Assembly: GCA_045578665.1 (NCBI GenBank)
Contig: JAZNKR010000214.1
Location: forward strand, 1-8,144
Length of the DNA stretch: 8,144 nucleotides
From: HGM04593 sp045578665
Lineage (GTDB): Bacteria; Bacteroidota; Bacteroidia; Bacteroidales; Bacteroidaceae
Direction of reading: 5' to 3'
This document shows, piece by piece, positions 1 through 5,891 of the stretch (its first letter is position 1; every line of letters begins with the position of its first letter). Below the pieces are notes generated by a model, which worked only from the letters and a program-made list of their open reading frames with translations, did no database searches and was not told the DNA's origin. The translations under genes and the position numbers were made by a program.

Positions 1-46
1 TCCCTCTTGGATAAGAGGGAGTGCCCGCAGGGCGAGGGAGTTCGAA
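1..46 (+). repeat. Palindromic repeat unit A (REP-like), possibly cut by window edge
   Basis: The unit opens with a perfect hairpin, TCCCTCTT-GGAT-AAGAGGGA (1-20). A short hairpin GCCC-GCA-GGGC (23-33) and the tail GGCGAGGGAGTTCGAA (31-46) follow. The same order (hairpin with GGAT loop, inner hairpin, GGCGgaGGAGTTyGAA tail) appears inverted at 66-130, so this is a repeated unit and not a lone terminator. No T-tract follows it. It may begin before the window. I know of similar GGAGG-rich palindromes between Bacteroidota genes but cannot name this family with certainty. Confidence 0.7.
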
Positions 47-65
47 TGAATTCGCAAGCAAAAGT

Positions 66-130
66 TTCAAACTCCTCCGCCTTCAACCGCTTTTGCGGTT
101 GAATCCACCTCCTCTTATCCAAGAGGAGGA
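66..130 (-). repeat. Palindromic repeat unit B, inverted copy of unit A
   Basis: Read on the minus strand, the unit has a 9-bp-arm hairpin (108-129, loop GGAT), a second hairpin TTCAACCGC-TTTT-GCGGTTGAA (82-103 on the plus strand), then the tail GGCGGAGGAGTTTGAA (81-66). The 16-nt core CCTCTTGGATAAGAGG is identical to unit A (3-18). The inner hairpin is unrelated in sequence and longer (22 nt, against 11 nt in A). The unit lies about 105 nt past the stop codon of the rhamnosidase-like gene. It could act as an RNA hairpin at the operon's 3' end, but no U-tract follows in minus sense. Confidence 0.7.
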
Positions 131-234
131 GTTTATATAAATTACTGAAGGACAGAGGGGCTTATATCAAATTCACGTTATTTAGGTATAATATCGCATA
201 ATCATATAAATAAATACTATTTAGCCAAAAACAA

Positions 235-2442
235 TTAGTAATTTTTACCGGACAGTAATAATCTTCTATACCTCTTGATACTTCCGTCGGGCAACACAAT
301 CTCGGCTGTCATTCCACGCGGCATTTTCAGTTTCACCATAGGAGTGTCCGAACCTCTCTTTCTGCTGACTTTCACTTTCAGTTTACCGAGAGGGGTATCT
401 ATTGTGGCGGCTGCTCTCTGAAGATAGCCCATGCGCGGTTCTATCCTCACTGTGCGGAATCCCGGGCTTGTGGGTGTAATGCCACAGACCTTCTGGCTCA
501 ATATTGTCAGGGGACCTCCGCTCCAAGCGTGGTTGATGGTGCCGCCGCCAAAGCCTTCCTTGCCTATCCCCCACCCCTCGAAGAGCGTTGTATAGTCGTA
601 GGAGAGCATACTCTTGTAGCGACGCTTCATTCTGTTGAGCGCCTGCTCGGTGCGGTTCATCACACAGAGAGCTTCGAGGACATACTTTTCCATGTAAGGG
701 CTTGCATGATACTCTTTGTCGAGCAAGGCTGCTATGGCTGGATATTTATCCTCACCGGCGAGCCCCGAAAGAACAGCCATTGCCTGTGTACGGTCATCTG
801 TTGCACCCTTGTAGGAGGGGCTGCGGTATGCCTCGCCGTTCCAGAAGCGGCGGTCGAAGGATGAGCGCATCTTCTGCATCATCGCTTCGCAAAGCTTCTC
901 ATCGTCGCTCTTGCCCAACATCCGTGCAAACTCCTTTTCGGCCTTCAGAGCGAGGTAGTACCAACAGTTGGTGAGGGCTTCGAGATCGACATTTCTACCC
1001 CAATCGCCCCAGCTCCACTCGCCGTGGCGCACTATTGCCATGCCATCTTCATCGGTGCGCCACACCTCGTGAAGATAGCGATGGAGACCGTCGTATATTT
1101 TGGGGATGAAACTGCTGTCGCCACTATAATAATATTGGGTATAGAATCCATACCAACCTACCGAGGCAAGCATCTGCAACGGCAGTTCCTTGTTCCAGTT
1201 GTTTGAGGGAACAGGCGAGAAGAGGGTTCCATCTGAACGTTGCCAGTTGATGAGTTCGAGAATGCCTTTTGTCGCAAGTTTGTGGGAGGATGGGGAGAGG
1301 GCATAGAATGCCTCGCCAAGTTCATTTACCTCGTCGCCCCACCACTGCGCACGTTCGCGGTCGGGACAATCCATATAGTTGTCGCGCATGGTTATGTAGA
1401 GTGTACGCGCCGAACGTTTCCACAGTTCGTTGAAGAATGGGTCGTTGCAATTGAAAGAGCCGCTGAATTCGGTATCGTAGCCCGTTTCGCGGAATTTGAC
1501 ATCGAACACCTTCACCCCTTCGGGGATTATATAGCAGACCTCGTGACCGTTTATCCATCCGTAGCTCTCATACTCCTGCAGACCGTCGCGGGTGATATAT
1601 TCGGCACGTATGTTGATGTCCGAGCCGCCACGGTAGTTGTCGGTCATCATCTGCACTCTTTTACCTGCAGGTGCCTCAATCTTCATGTAGGGTGTCATCT
1701 GACAGTTGTAGGGCAAGCTACAATAAAGGGTGTCGCCATTTGCCGAGCTGCGAACCGCGGTGTAGTTGCGCAAGCCATACTCTTTCCACAAGGGAATGGG
1801 ACGCTCAACCATCTGCCCAAACGGAGCTTCGCCTGACGAAGCAAGGAGTCTGGCACATGGCATTGTGCTGTCGTCGTAATCTGCCGCCTGCCAACCTCTC
1901 TTTTCGAGACGGGCGTCGAAGCAGACATTGCTCTCGGGGAGACGAAAATTGGGATGGGGTGCATCCGTATCCTTATATGCTCTGTATGTCTCTGCCAACC
2001 AGTCGGAGCCGCTGTTTATGCAGACGCCCCCAACTGTTGCCTCGAAGTAGATGGCAGCTTTTCCACTGCTCGAGTGGCTGAACGACGGCTTTCCGAAATA
2101 CCAGGAGAGCAGAGCTATTGTATTTTTGCCCTTTTTCAGATATTTGCCTATCTCCACTACGTCGTAGTAGCAATCGCCGGGAGCCGGACCGCGTTTGAGA
2201 CTTCCTTCGAAAACAACGGGACGACCGTTTATCCAGAGCCAATATTTGCTGTCGGCTGCAATGTATGCAATGGCATCGGAGGGTCGCCTGTCGAGGTTGA
2301 AGCTCTTGCGGAAAATCTGCCAACAGTTCGGAGTGTGCGGGCAATCGGCAGCGCATATCCATTTTGCCGTTCCATCGAATGATGCGGACGTGCTTGCAGT
2401 GATGGCAAGCAGAAGAAGCAGGGAAAGGAGTGTTCTTTTCAT
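235..2442 (-). CDS. Secreted GH78-family alpha-L-rhamnosidase-like glycoside hydrolase
   Basis: This 735-aa protein is probably an inverting alpha-L-rhamnosidase that removes terminal rhamnose from plant or microbial glycans in the periplasm or at the surface. A hydrophobic signal peptide spans residues 1-20 (MKRTLLSLLLLLAIT..ASTSA) with no lipobox cysteine. An N-terminal beta-sandwich (about 25-150, with WLWINGRPV) and a second one (about 230-330) precede the (alpha/alpha)6 catalytic domain (about 335-650). Family landmarks are DCPDRERAQWWGDE (358-371), with E363 at the usual general-acid position; WSWGDWG (476-482); TTLFEGW (618-624), with E622 as likely base; and H638 in INHAWSGGP. A C-terminal beta-sandwich (about 655-722) ends in EIVLPDGS. 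It is the last gene of a three-gene operon, starting 4 nt after the preceding stop. The tail RRLLLSGKNY extends past the normal end of the fold and is encoded by a 13-mer found again at 7862-7874. Family is secure; substrate is inferred. Confidence 0.88.
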   Translation of the reverse strand: MKRTLLSLLLLLAITASTSASFDGTAKWICAADCPHTPNCWQIFRKSFNLDRRPSDAIAYIAADSKYWLWINGRPVVFEGSLKRGPAPGDCYYDVVEIGKYLKKGKNTIALLSWYFGKPSFSHSSSGKAAIYFEATVGGVCINSGSDWLAETYRAYKDTDAPHPNFRLPESNVCFDARLEKRGWQAADYDDSTMPCARLLASSGEAPFGQMVERPIPLWKEYGLRNYTAVRSSANGDTLYCSLPYNCQMTPYMKIEAPAGKRVQMMTDNYRGGSDINIRAEYITRDGLQEYESYGWINGHEVCYIIPEGVKVFDVKFRETGYDTEFSGSFNCNDPFFNELWKRSARTLYITMRDNYMDCPDRERAQWWGDEVNELGEAFYALSPSSHKLATKGILELINWQRSDGTLFSPVPSNNWNKELPLQMLASVGWYGFYTQYYYSGDSSFIPKIYDGLHRYLHEVWRTDEDGMAIVRHGEWSWGDWGRNVDLEALTNCWYYLALKAEKEFARMLGKSDDEKLCEAMMQKMRSSFDRRFWNGEAYRSPSYKGATDDRTQAMAVLSGLAGEDKYPAIAALLDKEYHASPYMEKYVLEALCVMNRTEQALNRMKRRYKSMLSYDYTTLFEGWGIGKEGFGGGTINHAWSGGPLTILSQKVCGITPTSPGFRTVRIEPRMGYLQRAAATIDTPLGKLKVKVSRKRGSDTPMVKLKMPRGMTAEIVLPDGSIKRYRRLLLSGKNY

Positions 2443-2446
2443 AGTA

Positions 2447-2872
2447 TCATATACCGTTAGTGAGAAAATCGAAAGTTTCGAATAATTCTCGTTGTGTAAC
2501 CTCTTTTGGGACTATCCTGCCGACATCCTCGAAAAGCGGCAGGACGACGCTGTCGGCAGAGGTCAAATGAGCGTATAGTTTATCGTAGTGGGTGCAGTTG
2601 AACGAATAGATAGAGACATTCTCGCGCAGGAATGTTACCGACGAACGGAAGAGCGTATGCGGAAAGCCGCAGCAAAGCAACGAGAGATAGAGCGTCGAGA
2701 GCAATGAGAGCGCGCGCAGAGATTCATCCTCTGCCGCATCACCAAAATGGTCGGCGAACATATTGTCGAGCGGGAAGTGATAACCACATTTGCACACCTG
2801 ACGGGCAAAAAGGTTGTCGCGGAAAGACTCCTTTTGCCCCATCAATGCAGCCAACAGATTGTCAACAGCCAT
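2447..2872 (-). CDS. Unknown 141-aa cytoplasmic-type protein, middle gene of the operon
   Basis: I do not recognise this family. The start at 2872 (MAVDNLLAAL) is chosen because it lies one base after the stop codon of the upstream gene; an open frame continues upstream to 2971 but would overlap that gene's coding end by about 98 nt. There is no signal peptide or transmembrane segment. The protein is mixed alpha/beta in composition and has cysteines at C27-x-C29, C67-C68 and C93. A leucine-rich helix spans about 50-68 (DESLRALSLLSTLYLSLL), and the C-terminal part (LPLFEDVGRIVPKEVTQREL, 111-130) is acidic and amphipathic. Its tight 1-nt and 4-nt junctions suggest translational coupling with the beta-helix lipoprotein and the rhamnosidase, so it should be made with them, although it has no export signal. 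It is real on operon grounds; function unknown. Confidence 0.72.
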   Translation of the reverse strand: MAVDNLLAALMGQKESFRDNLFARQVCKCGYHFPLDNMFADHFGDAAEDESLRALSLLSTLYLSLLCCGFPHTLFRSSVTFLRENVSIYSFNCTHYDKLYAHLTSADSVVLPLFEDVGRIVPKEVTQRELFETFDFLTNGI

Positions 2873-2873
2873 G

Positions 2874-4979
2874 CTATCGCCACCCGCCCCCGGGAAGATT
2901 GTTTGCATCATAACCCTCATCCCTGTTGCCGAAAGCGCCGGGAGGGGGTGGAGGGAATTTACCCTCTGCAAATAGTTTCTTTATACTGTCGGGGAGATTC
3001 TTTGGATCGAAGCCGGGAGGGGGAGGTACCATACCGGGAGCACCTCCGGGAGGAGGCATCATACCGGGACGGAACTCTGTCGTATCGACTGCAAGGGTCT
3101 CAGTCTTTCCCGCAGCATCGACATTGGTAATCACCCCTGCAAGAGAAATCTTAAGAGCATCTCCATCGGTACACTCTCCTGCGGAGTAGAGCCCGCAACC
3201 GAGCTCGGTGGCATCGGTCAGAGTATCGCTAATAGAGAGCATATACCCTCTACCTTCAGCAAGCATAGGTGAAGAGAATACCGCACCGCCTCTTTCTATC
3301 GTGCGCGGCAATCTGTACGAGAGTATAAGTTTGCCATTCCCGTCGCAAAGGTTCATATATGCGCCGCGTTTGAGTTCTATTCCACTCCACGCAACCGAAG
3401 GCTGCGTGGTACCTTTGCCACGGGGGAGATTGGGCGAGCGTCCCATAACCCCTCCGATGGAGACTACAGTGCCGCCCGTCACTGTGTAATTGCCGTCGAA
3501 ATCGCAATCCACACCCTGCTCGGGACCGCCACCGCCATTGGCAACAAGCACTCCTCCATTGACATTTATCTTTGCGTTGCTGTCGACGCCATCGTTATTG
3601 GCTGAGTAGGCATACAAATTCCCGCCGTTCATCACAAAATTGCCTGTACTGTTCACCGCATCGTCCGTCGCATAGACATAGACCGATGCATCGCCACCGA
3701 CCACAATATCCTTCTTCGACTCTATACCCTCGCACCGCTCGCCTTTGCCAAAGACAAGCACCTCGACCTTACCGCCGTTCAGGGCTATGGTGCTGTCGCA
3801 TTTTATACCCTTTGCCGAGGCATGCGCATCGGCTATCGTGGGGTGAACAATATCGTTGCCAAAGTTGCGCACAAGCACAATTCCTCCATCCATCTGCATC
3901 TTGCCGTTGCAATTGATGCCCTTGCCGGCAGTTGCACGATTCTCTAGATTCATATATCCGCCACGTATATACACCGTTTCGTTGCACTTCACACATGCCG
4001 CCGAGCTGTAGTCGTTCTTCTTGGGCGAGAACTGCACACCACCCTCGGTGAGCACCGACAGTGCACCGTCGAACATATAGACCGAGCGTTTGGCATTGAA
4101 CCCGCGCGATACGTTTCCTTTGGTCTTTATGCTGACATTGCCGCCATACATATATACGCTTGCCGCCTGCACTCCGTCGCCCTTGTCTCCTGTGGTGGAC
4201 AATATCGCATTGCCCGAGACGAAGAGAACATTGCCACGTTTCGACTTTATAGCATCCTTCGTCGAAGTTACCTTGATATTGCCATCAAGAAGAGCAATGC
4301 CTCCGACAGCCGAAATTCCATCGCGAATGGAATTTTCGACCACAAGCTGCACCCCGTCGATAATTACACGTCCGGTGCAGTATAGTGCATTGCGTCTGCT
4401 GCCACAAAGGGCAAGACTGCCGCCACCGTACATCACCATGTCGCCTGCGACAGAGAGTGCCGCAGCCGTCTTCACTGTATCGGTTGCTACAGGAATATCC
4501 ACTATGAAGTTCTGACTCTGCCTCGCACATTGCACGAAAGCCACCCCGCCACCGGCTATCTGCACCGGTGCAATCCCCTTGCACGACAATGCGACACCCG
4601 AAAGGGTAACAAGCAAAGAGCTGTCGCTGACCACTGCAAAGTAGCCGTCGTCGCTGCGTCCGGAGAGACGGAACTCAACACCTGCTATCCTGGATACAAA
4701 CTTCACACCCTTGCCATCGGTAGTTACAGAGACCCCTTCGGGCAGTTCGGAGTATTGCACCCCGCCCTTGTCGAATGTTACGGTAACAAGTTTGCCGAAT
4801 CCGGAATTGTCGGGAGTATATTTTTTGTCGAGAAGAGGCTTCTCGCCTGGAATGCTGTCGAGTACATTGTAACGGGGAGAGTGCACTGCGGCTGCACCCG
4901 CGGGCTGACGCTCTACGCATGAGGTCGCAAGAGCCGCGACTATCAGGGAGAGCAGTATGGTCAATAATGAATTTTTCAT
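2874..4979 (-). CDS. Beta-helix carbohydrate-binding lipoprotein (Cthe_2159/DUF4353-like)
   Basis: This 701-aa protein is likely an outer-membrane-anchored polysaccharide-binding protein. A lipoprotein signal peptide ends in the lipobox ATSC, making C21 the lipidated cysteine. From about 196 to 510 it is built of roughly 22-residue turns of the form [G/D]-x-G/A-[V/I]-x-[C/S]-x(4-8)-hydrophobic-x-[G/D]-G-x-[V/L]. Turn starts lie near 219, 241, 267, 291, 352, 389, 416, 439, 462 and 487, for example NDGVDSNAKINVNGGVLVA at 462-480. This matches the right-handed beta-helix of Cthe_2159-type proteins, known as calcium-dependent cellulose/pectin binders. A beta-rich module follows (about 530-632), then a Pro/Gly-rich tail (636-701, with MMPPPGGAPG, VPPPPG and FPPPPPGAFG) ending GGGWR. 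It heads the operon with the rhamnosidase. No CotH kinase gene, a frequent partner, is visible here. The binding role is inferred from family; no catalytic motif was found. Confidence 0.8.
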   Translation of the reverse strand: MKNSLLTILLSLIVAALATSCVERQPAGAAAVHSPRYNVLDSIPGEKPLLDKKYTPDNSGFGKLVTVTFDKGGVQYSELPEGVSVTTDGKGVKFVSRIAGVEFRLSGRSDDGYFAVVSDSSLLVTLSGVALSCKGIAPVQIAGGGVAFVQCARQSQNFIVDIPVATDTVKTAAALSVAGDMVMYGGGSLALCGSRRNALYCTGRVIIDGVQLVVENSIRDGISAVGGIALLDGNIKVTSTKDAIKSKRGNVLFVSGNAILSTTGDKGDGVQAASVYMYGGNVSIKTKGNVSRGFNAKRSVYMFDGALSVLTEGGVQFSPKKNDYSSAACVKCNETVYIRGGYMNLENRATAGKGINCNGKMQMDGGIVLVRNFGNDIVHPTIADAHASAKGIKCDSTIALNGGKVEVLVFGKGERCEGIESKKDIVVGGDASVYVYATDDAVNSTGNFVMNGGNLYAYSANNDGVDSNAKINVNGGVLVANGGGGPEQGVDCDFDGNYTVTGGTVVSIGGVMGRSPNLPRGKGTTQPSVAWSGIELKRGAYMNLCDGNGKLILSYRLPRTIERGGAVFSSPMLAEGRGYMLSISDTLTDATELGCGLYSAGECTDGDALKISLAGVITNVDAAGKTETLAVDTTEFRPGMMPPPGGAPGMVPPPPGFDPKNLPDSIKKLFAEGKFPPPPPGAFGNRDEGYDANNLPGGGWR

Positions 4980-5010
4980 TTCAGTGGACAGTGTATATGA
5001 TAGCAGTTAT

Positions 5011-5070
5011 AAAAAATCGGAACCATTTGAGACCATTGTAAAAACAGATTACATCCCAAACAGTTCCGAT
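5011..5070 (-). terminator. Terminator-like RNA hairpin with U-tract, minus sense
   Basis: On the minus strand, 5070-5053 can pair with 5033-5016 over 18 positions: 14 Watson-Crick pairs beginning AUCGGAAC/GUUCCGAU plus 4 G-U wobbles. Read on the plus strand the same positions are A-C mismatches, so the structure is specific to minus-strand RNA. The 19-nt loop can form an inner GUAA/UUAC stem. The 3' arm runs straight into UUUUUU (5016-5011), the hallmark of an intrinsic terminator. It lies about 31 nt before the beta-helix lipoprotein gene. It is either the terminator of the 139-aa gene, now separated from it by the MITE-like element, or an attenuator in the operon leader. Confidence 0.6.
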
Positions 5071-5110
5071 AAGCAGTTGTTTAGAAGCTGTTTGAATTTT
5101 ATTTTAATAA

Positions 5111-5170
5111 GATAGGCTGCACTCGCATTGCAATTGTAAGCAAGCTTACATTGCGCTCGTTTGCACTATC
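5111..5170. repeat. Hairpin copy 1 inside the MITE-like element
   Basis: The core is GTAAGC-AA-GCTTAC (5136-5149), extended through GCAATT/ATTGC with one bulged T and closed by outer arms GATAG (5111-5115) and CTATC (5166-5170). It shares the 15-mer ACATTGCGCTCGTTT (5148-5162) with copy 2. The long imperfect palindrome would form a cruciform in DNA or a hairpin in RNA from either strand. Confidence 0.7.
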
Positions 5171-5205
5171 TTTCAGAATTATTTGAGAGGTATTTAACTT
5201 CGTTG

Positions 5206-5270
5206 AAGTTGCTATCACTCGCTGTGCAATTTGTGAACAAGTTCACATTGCGCTCGTTTAACCGCAACTT
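5206..5270. repeat. Hairpin copy 2 inside the MITE-like element, with compensatory changes
   Basis: The core is GTGAAC-AA-GTTCAC (5233-5246). Relative to copy 1, both differences are paired substitutions that keep the stem intact. The outer arms differ from copy 1: AAGTTGC (5206-5212) pairs with GCAACTT (5264-5270). The 15-mer ACATTGCGCTCGTTT recurs at 5245-5259. A small hairpin AACTTC-GTT-GAAGTT (5196-5210) overlaps its left arm, so two alternative folds share 5206-5210. Confidence 0.7.
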
Positions 5271-5376
5271 TTGGAGTAGATTTTTTTTATTGTTTTGCAG
5301 GGAATAGCGGGCTATTTCCAAAAAACAAGAAAGAAAATATGCCAAAATAGACTCAAATAAGCCGAAATGAACAGCG

Positions 5377-5409
5377 CAAATATAGAATTATTTTTCAATA
5401 AAATTCAAA
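5377..5409 (-). promoter_or_regulatory. Candidate Bacteroides-type promoter at the MITE right end, reading leftward
   Basis: On the minus strand TTTG (5409-5406), inside the terminal inverted repeat, is followed after 21 nt by TATATTTG (5384-5377), an exact match to the -7 consensus TAnnTTTG. It is the only TTTG/TAnnTTTG pair I found in minus sense between the 139-aa gene and the operon at 4979. It points through the element towards the operon, but the terminator-like hairpin at 5011-5070 lies between. It may be the relic of a parental transposase promoter. AT-rich DNA yields such matches by chance, so activity is unproven. Confidence 0.45.
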
Positions 5410-5420
5410 CAGCTTCTAAA

Positions 5421-5840
5421 TCACTGCTCATTGCCGTTCTTCTCGAACGACCAGAAAATGATGTTGTTGCCGGTGATGGGCTTTCTTATCTTCAGTGTAG
5501 CCTCGTGTATATATTTGTCGCGGTTGTACAAAAGCACCTTTCCCACGACACATTCATCACACTCGTCGGGAATGATGTTTACAACCATGCGATGCTTGTT
5601 GCGTTTGAGAATCTCCTCGCGCTCATGCAAGAAAGACTGCACGAAATCCTGTTCGGCATAACTTTTGTGCATACAGTAGTATTCGACAAGGTGGCTGCAC
5701 CATTCCTTGTTGTTGCCAAAGAGAAGGTTGCGCAGATATTCGTACCATTCCAGAGCCTTTTCCATAAGTTGTTCAAGGAGGGAGCCTCTCTTTGCCAGCT
5801 CCTTTTCGTTTACAGAAGTCCGATTCATTGTTCTATTCAT
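5421..5840 (-). CDS. Unknown 139-aa protein, cysteine/histidine-containing
   Basis: I do not recognise this family. The frame opens MNRTMNRTSVNEKEL, with a tandem MNRT, so translation may start at residue 1 or 5. No signal peptide or membrane segment is present. The first 80 residues look helical and charged (ELAKRGSLLEQLMEKALEWY, 14-33; FLHEREEILKRNKHR, 70-84); the last 55 look beta-rich (MVVNII..VVGKVLLY..IIFWSFE). C48-x-H50, C56-x-H58 and C94-D-E-C97 could form a metal site, which is inference only. Base composition is richer in A/T than the flanking operons. It is transcribed divergently from the S24 repressor gene across a 263-bp control region, so the repressor may regulate it. Its stop codon (5423-5421) is immediately followed by the MITE-like element. 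Confidence 0.65.
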   Translation of the reverse strand: MNRTMNRTSVNEKELAKRGSLLEQLMEKALEWYEYLRNLLFGNNKEWCSHLVEYYCMHKSYAEQDFVQSFLHEREEILKRNKHRMVVNIIPDECDECVVGKVLLYNRDKYIHEATLKIRKPITGNNIIFWSFEKNGNEQ

Positions 5841-5858
5841 AGTTAGATTTGGTTTTGT

Positions 5859-5889
5859 TTTGTGGTTTTATCTTTTTGTATTATGTTTG
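5859..5889 (+). promoter_or_regulatory. Candidate promoter for the S24 repressor operon
   Basis: TTTG (5859-5862) is followed after 19 nt by TATGTTTG (5882-5889), exact matches to both elements of the Bacteroides consensus (-33 TTTG, -7 TAnnTTTG) at normal spacing. Transcription would start near 5896, leaving a leader of about 200 nt before the repressor start at 6104. That leader would contain the inverted repeats at 5915-5940, 5959-5976 and 6013-6036. Other isolated TAnnTTTG matches occur in this AT-rich stretch (5844-5851 plus, 5955-5948 minus) without a partner box. Confidence 0.5.
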
Positions 5890-5891
5890 TG

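Larger units (their letters stand above)
5080..5420. mobile_element. 341-bp MITE-like element with 24-bp perfect terminal inverted repeats
   Basis: The left end (5080-5103, starting TTTAGAAGCTGTTTGAATTT) is the exact reverse complement of the right end (5397-5420, ending AAATTCAAACAGCTTCTAAA), over 24 of 24 bases. The 293 bp between them encode no credible protein, as expected for a miniature inverted-repeat transposable element moved by a related insertion sequence elsewhere. Inside are two related hairpins (5111-5170 and 5206-5270), a further imperfect hairpin GGAATAGC-GG-GCTATTTCC (5301-5319) and an AT-rich right third. The ends read TTTAG..CTAAA, compatible with a TA target duplication, but no longer direct repeat is visible. 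It begins immediately after the stop codon of the 139-aa gene. The parental IS family cannot be named from sequence alone. Confidence 0.7.

Noticed and set aside
1240..1836. 198-aa plus-strand open frame opposite the rhamnosidase gene
   Set aside because: It has no recognisable domain and is fully antisense to a gene with clear GH78 catalytic motifs. It is a shadow of that gene's codon pattern.
2873..2971. N-terminal extension of the 141-aa frame (start at 2971, 174 aa)
   Set aside because: It would overlap the beta-helix lipoprotein coding end by about 98 nt, and the added residues mirror the Pro/Gly-rich tail in another frame. The ATG at 2872, one base after the stop, fits the operon.
4090..4515. 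Plus-strand open frames opposite the beta-helix lipoprotein (141 aa and others)
   Set aside because: They are low-complexity, without family features, and antisense to a repeat protein with a clear lipobox and turn periodicity.
5301..5319. GGAATAGC-GG-GCTATTTCC as an intrinsic terminator
   Set aside because: It has a bulge, a 2-nt loop and no T-tract after it in either direction. It is better described as internal element structure.
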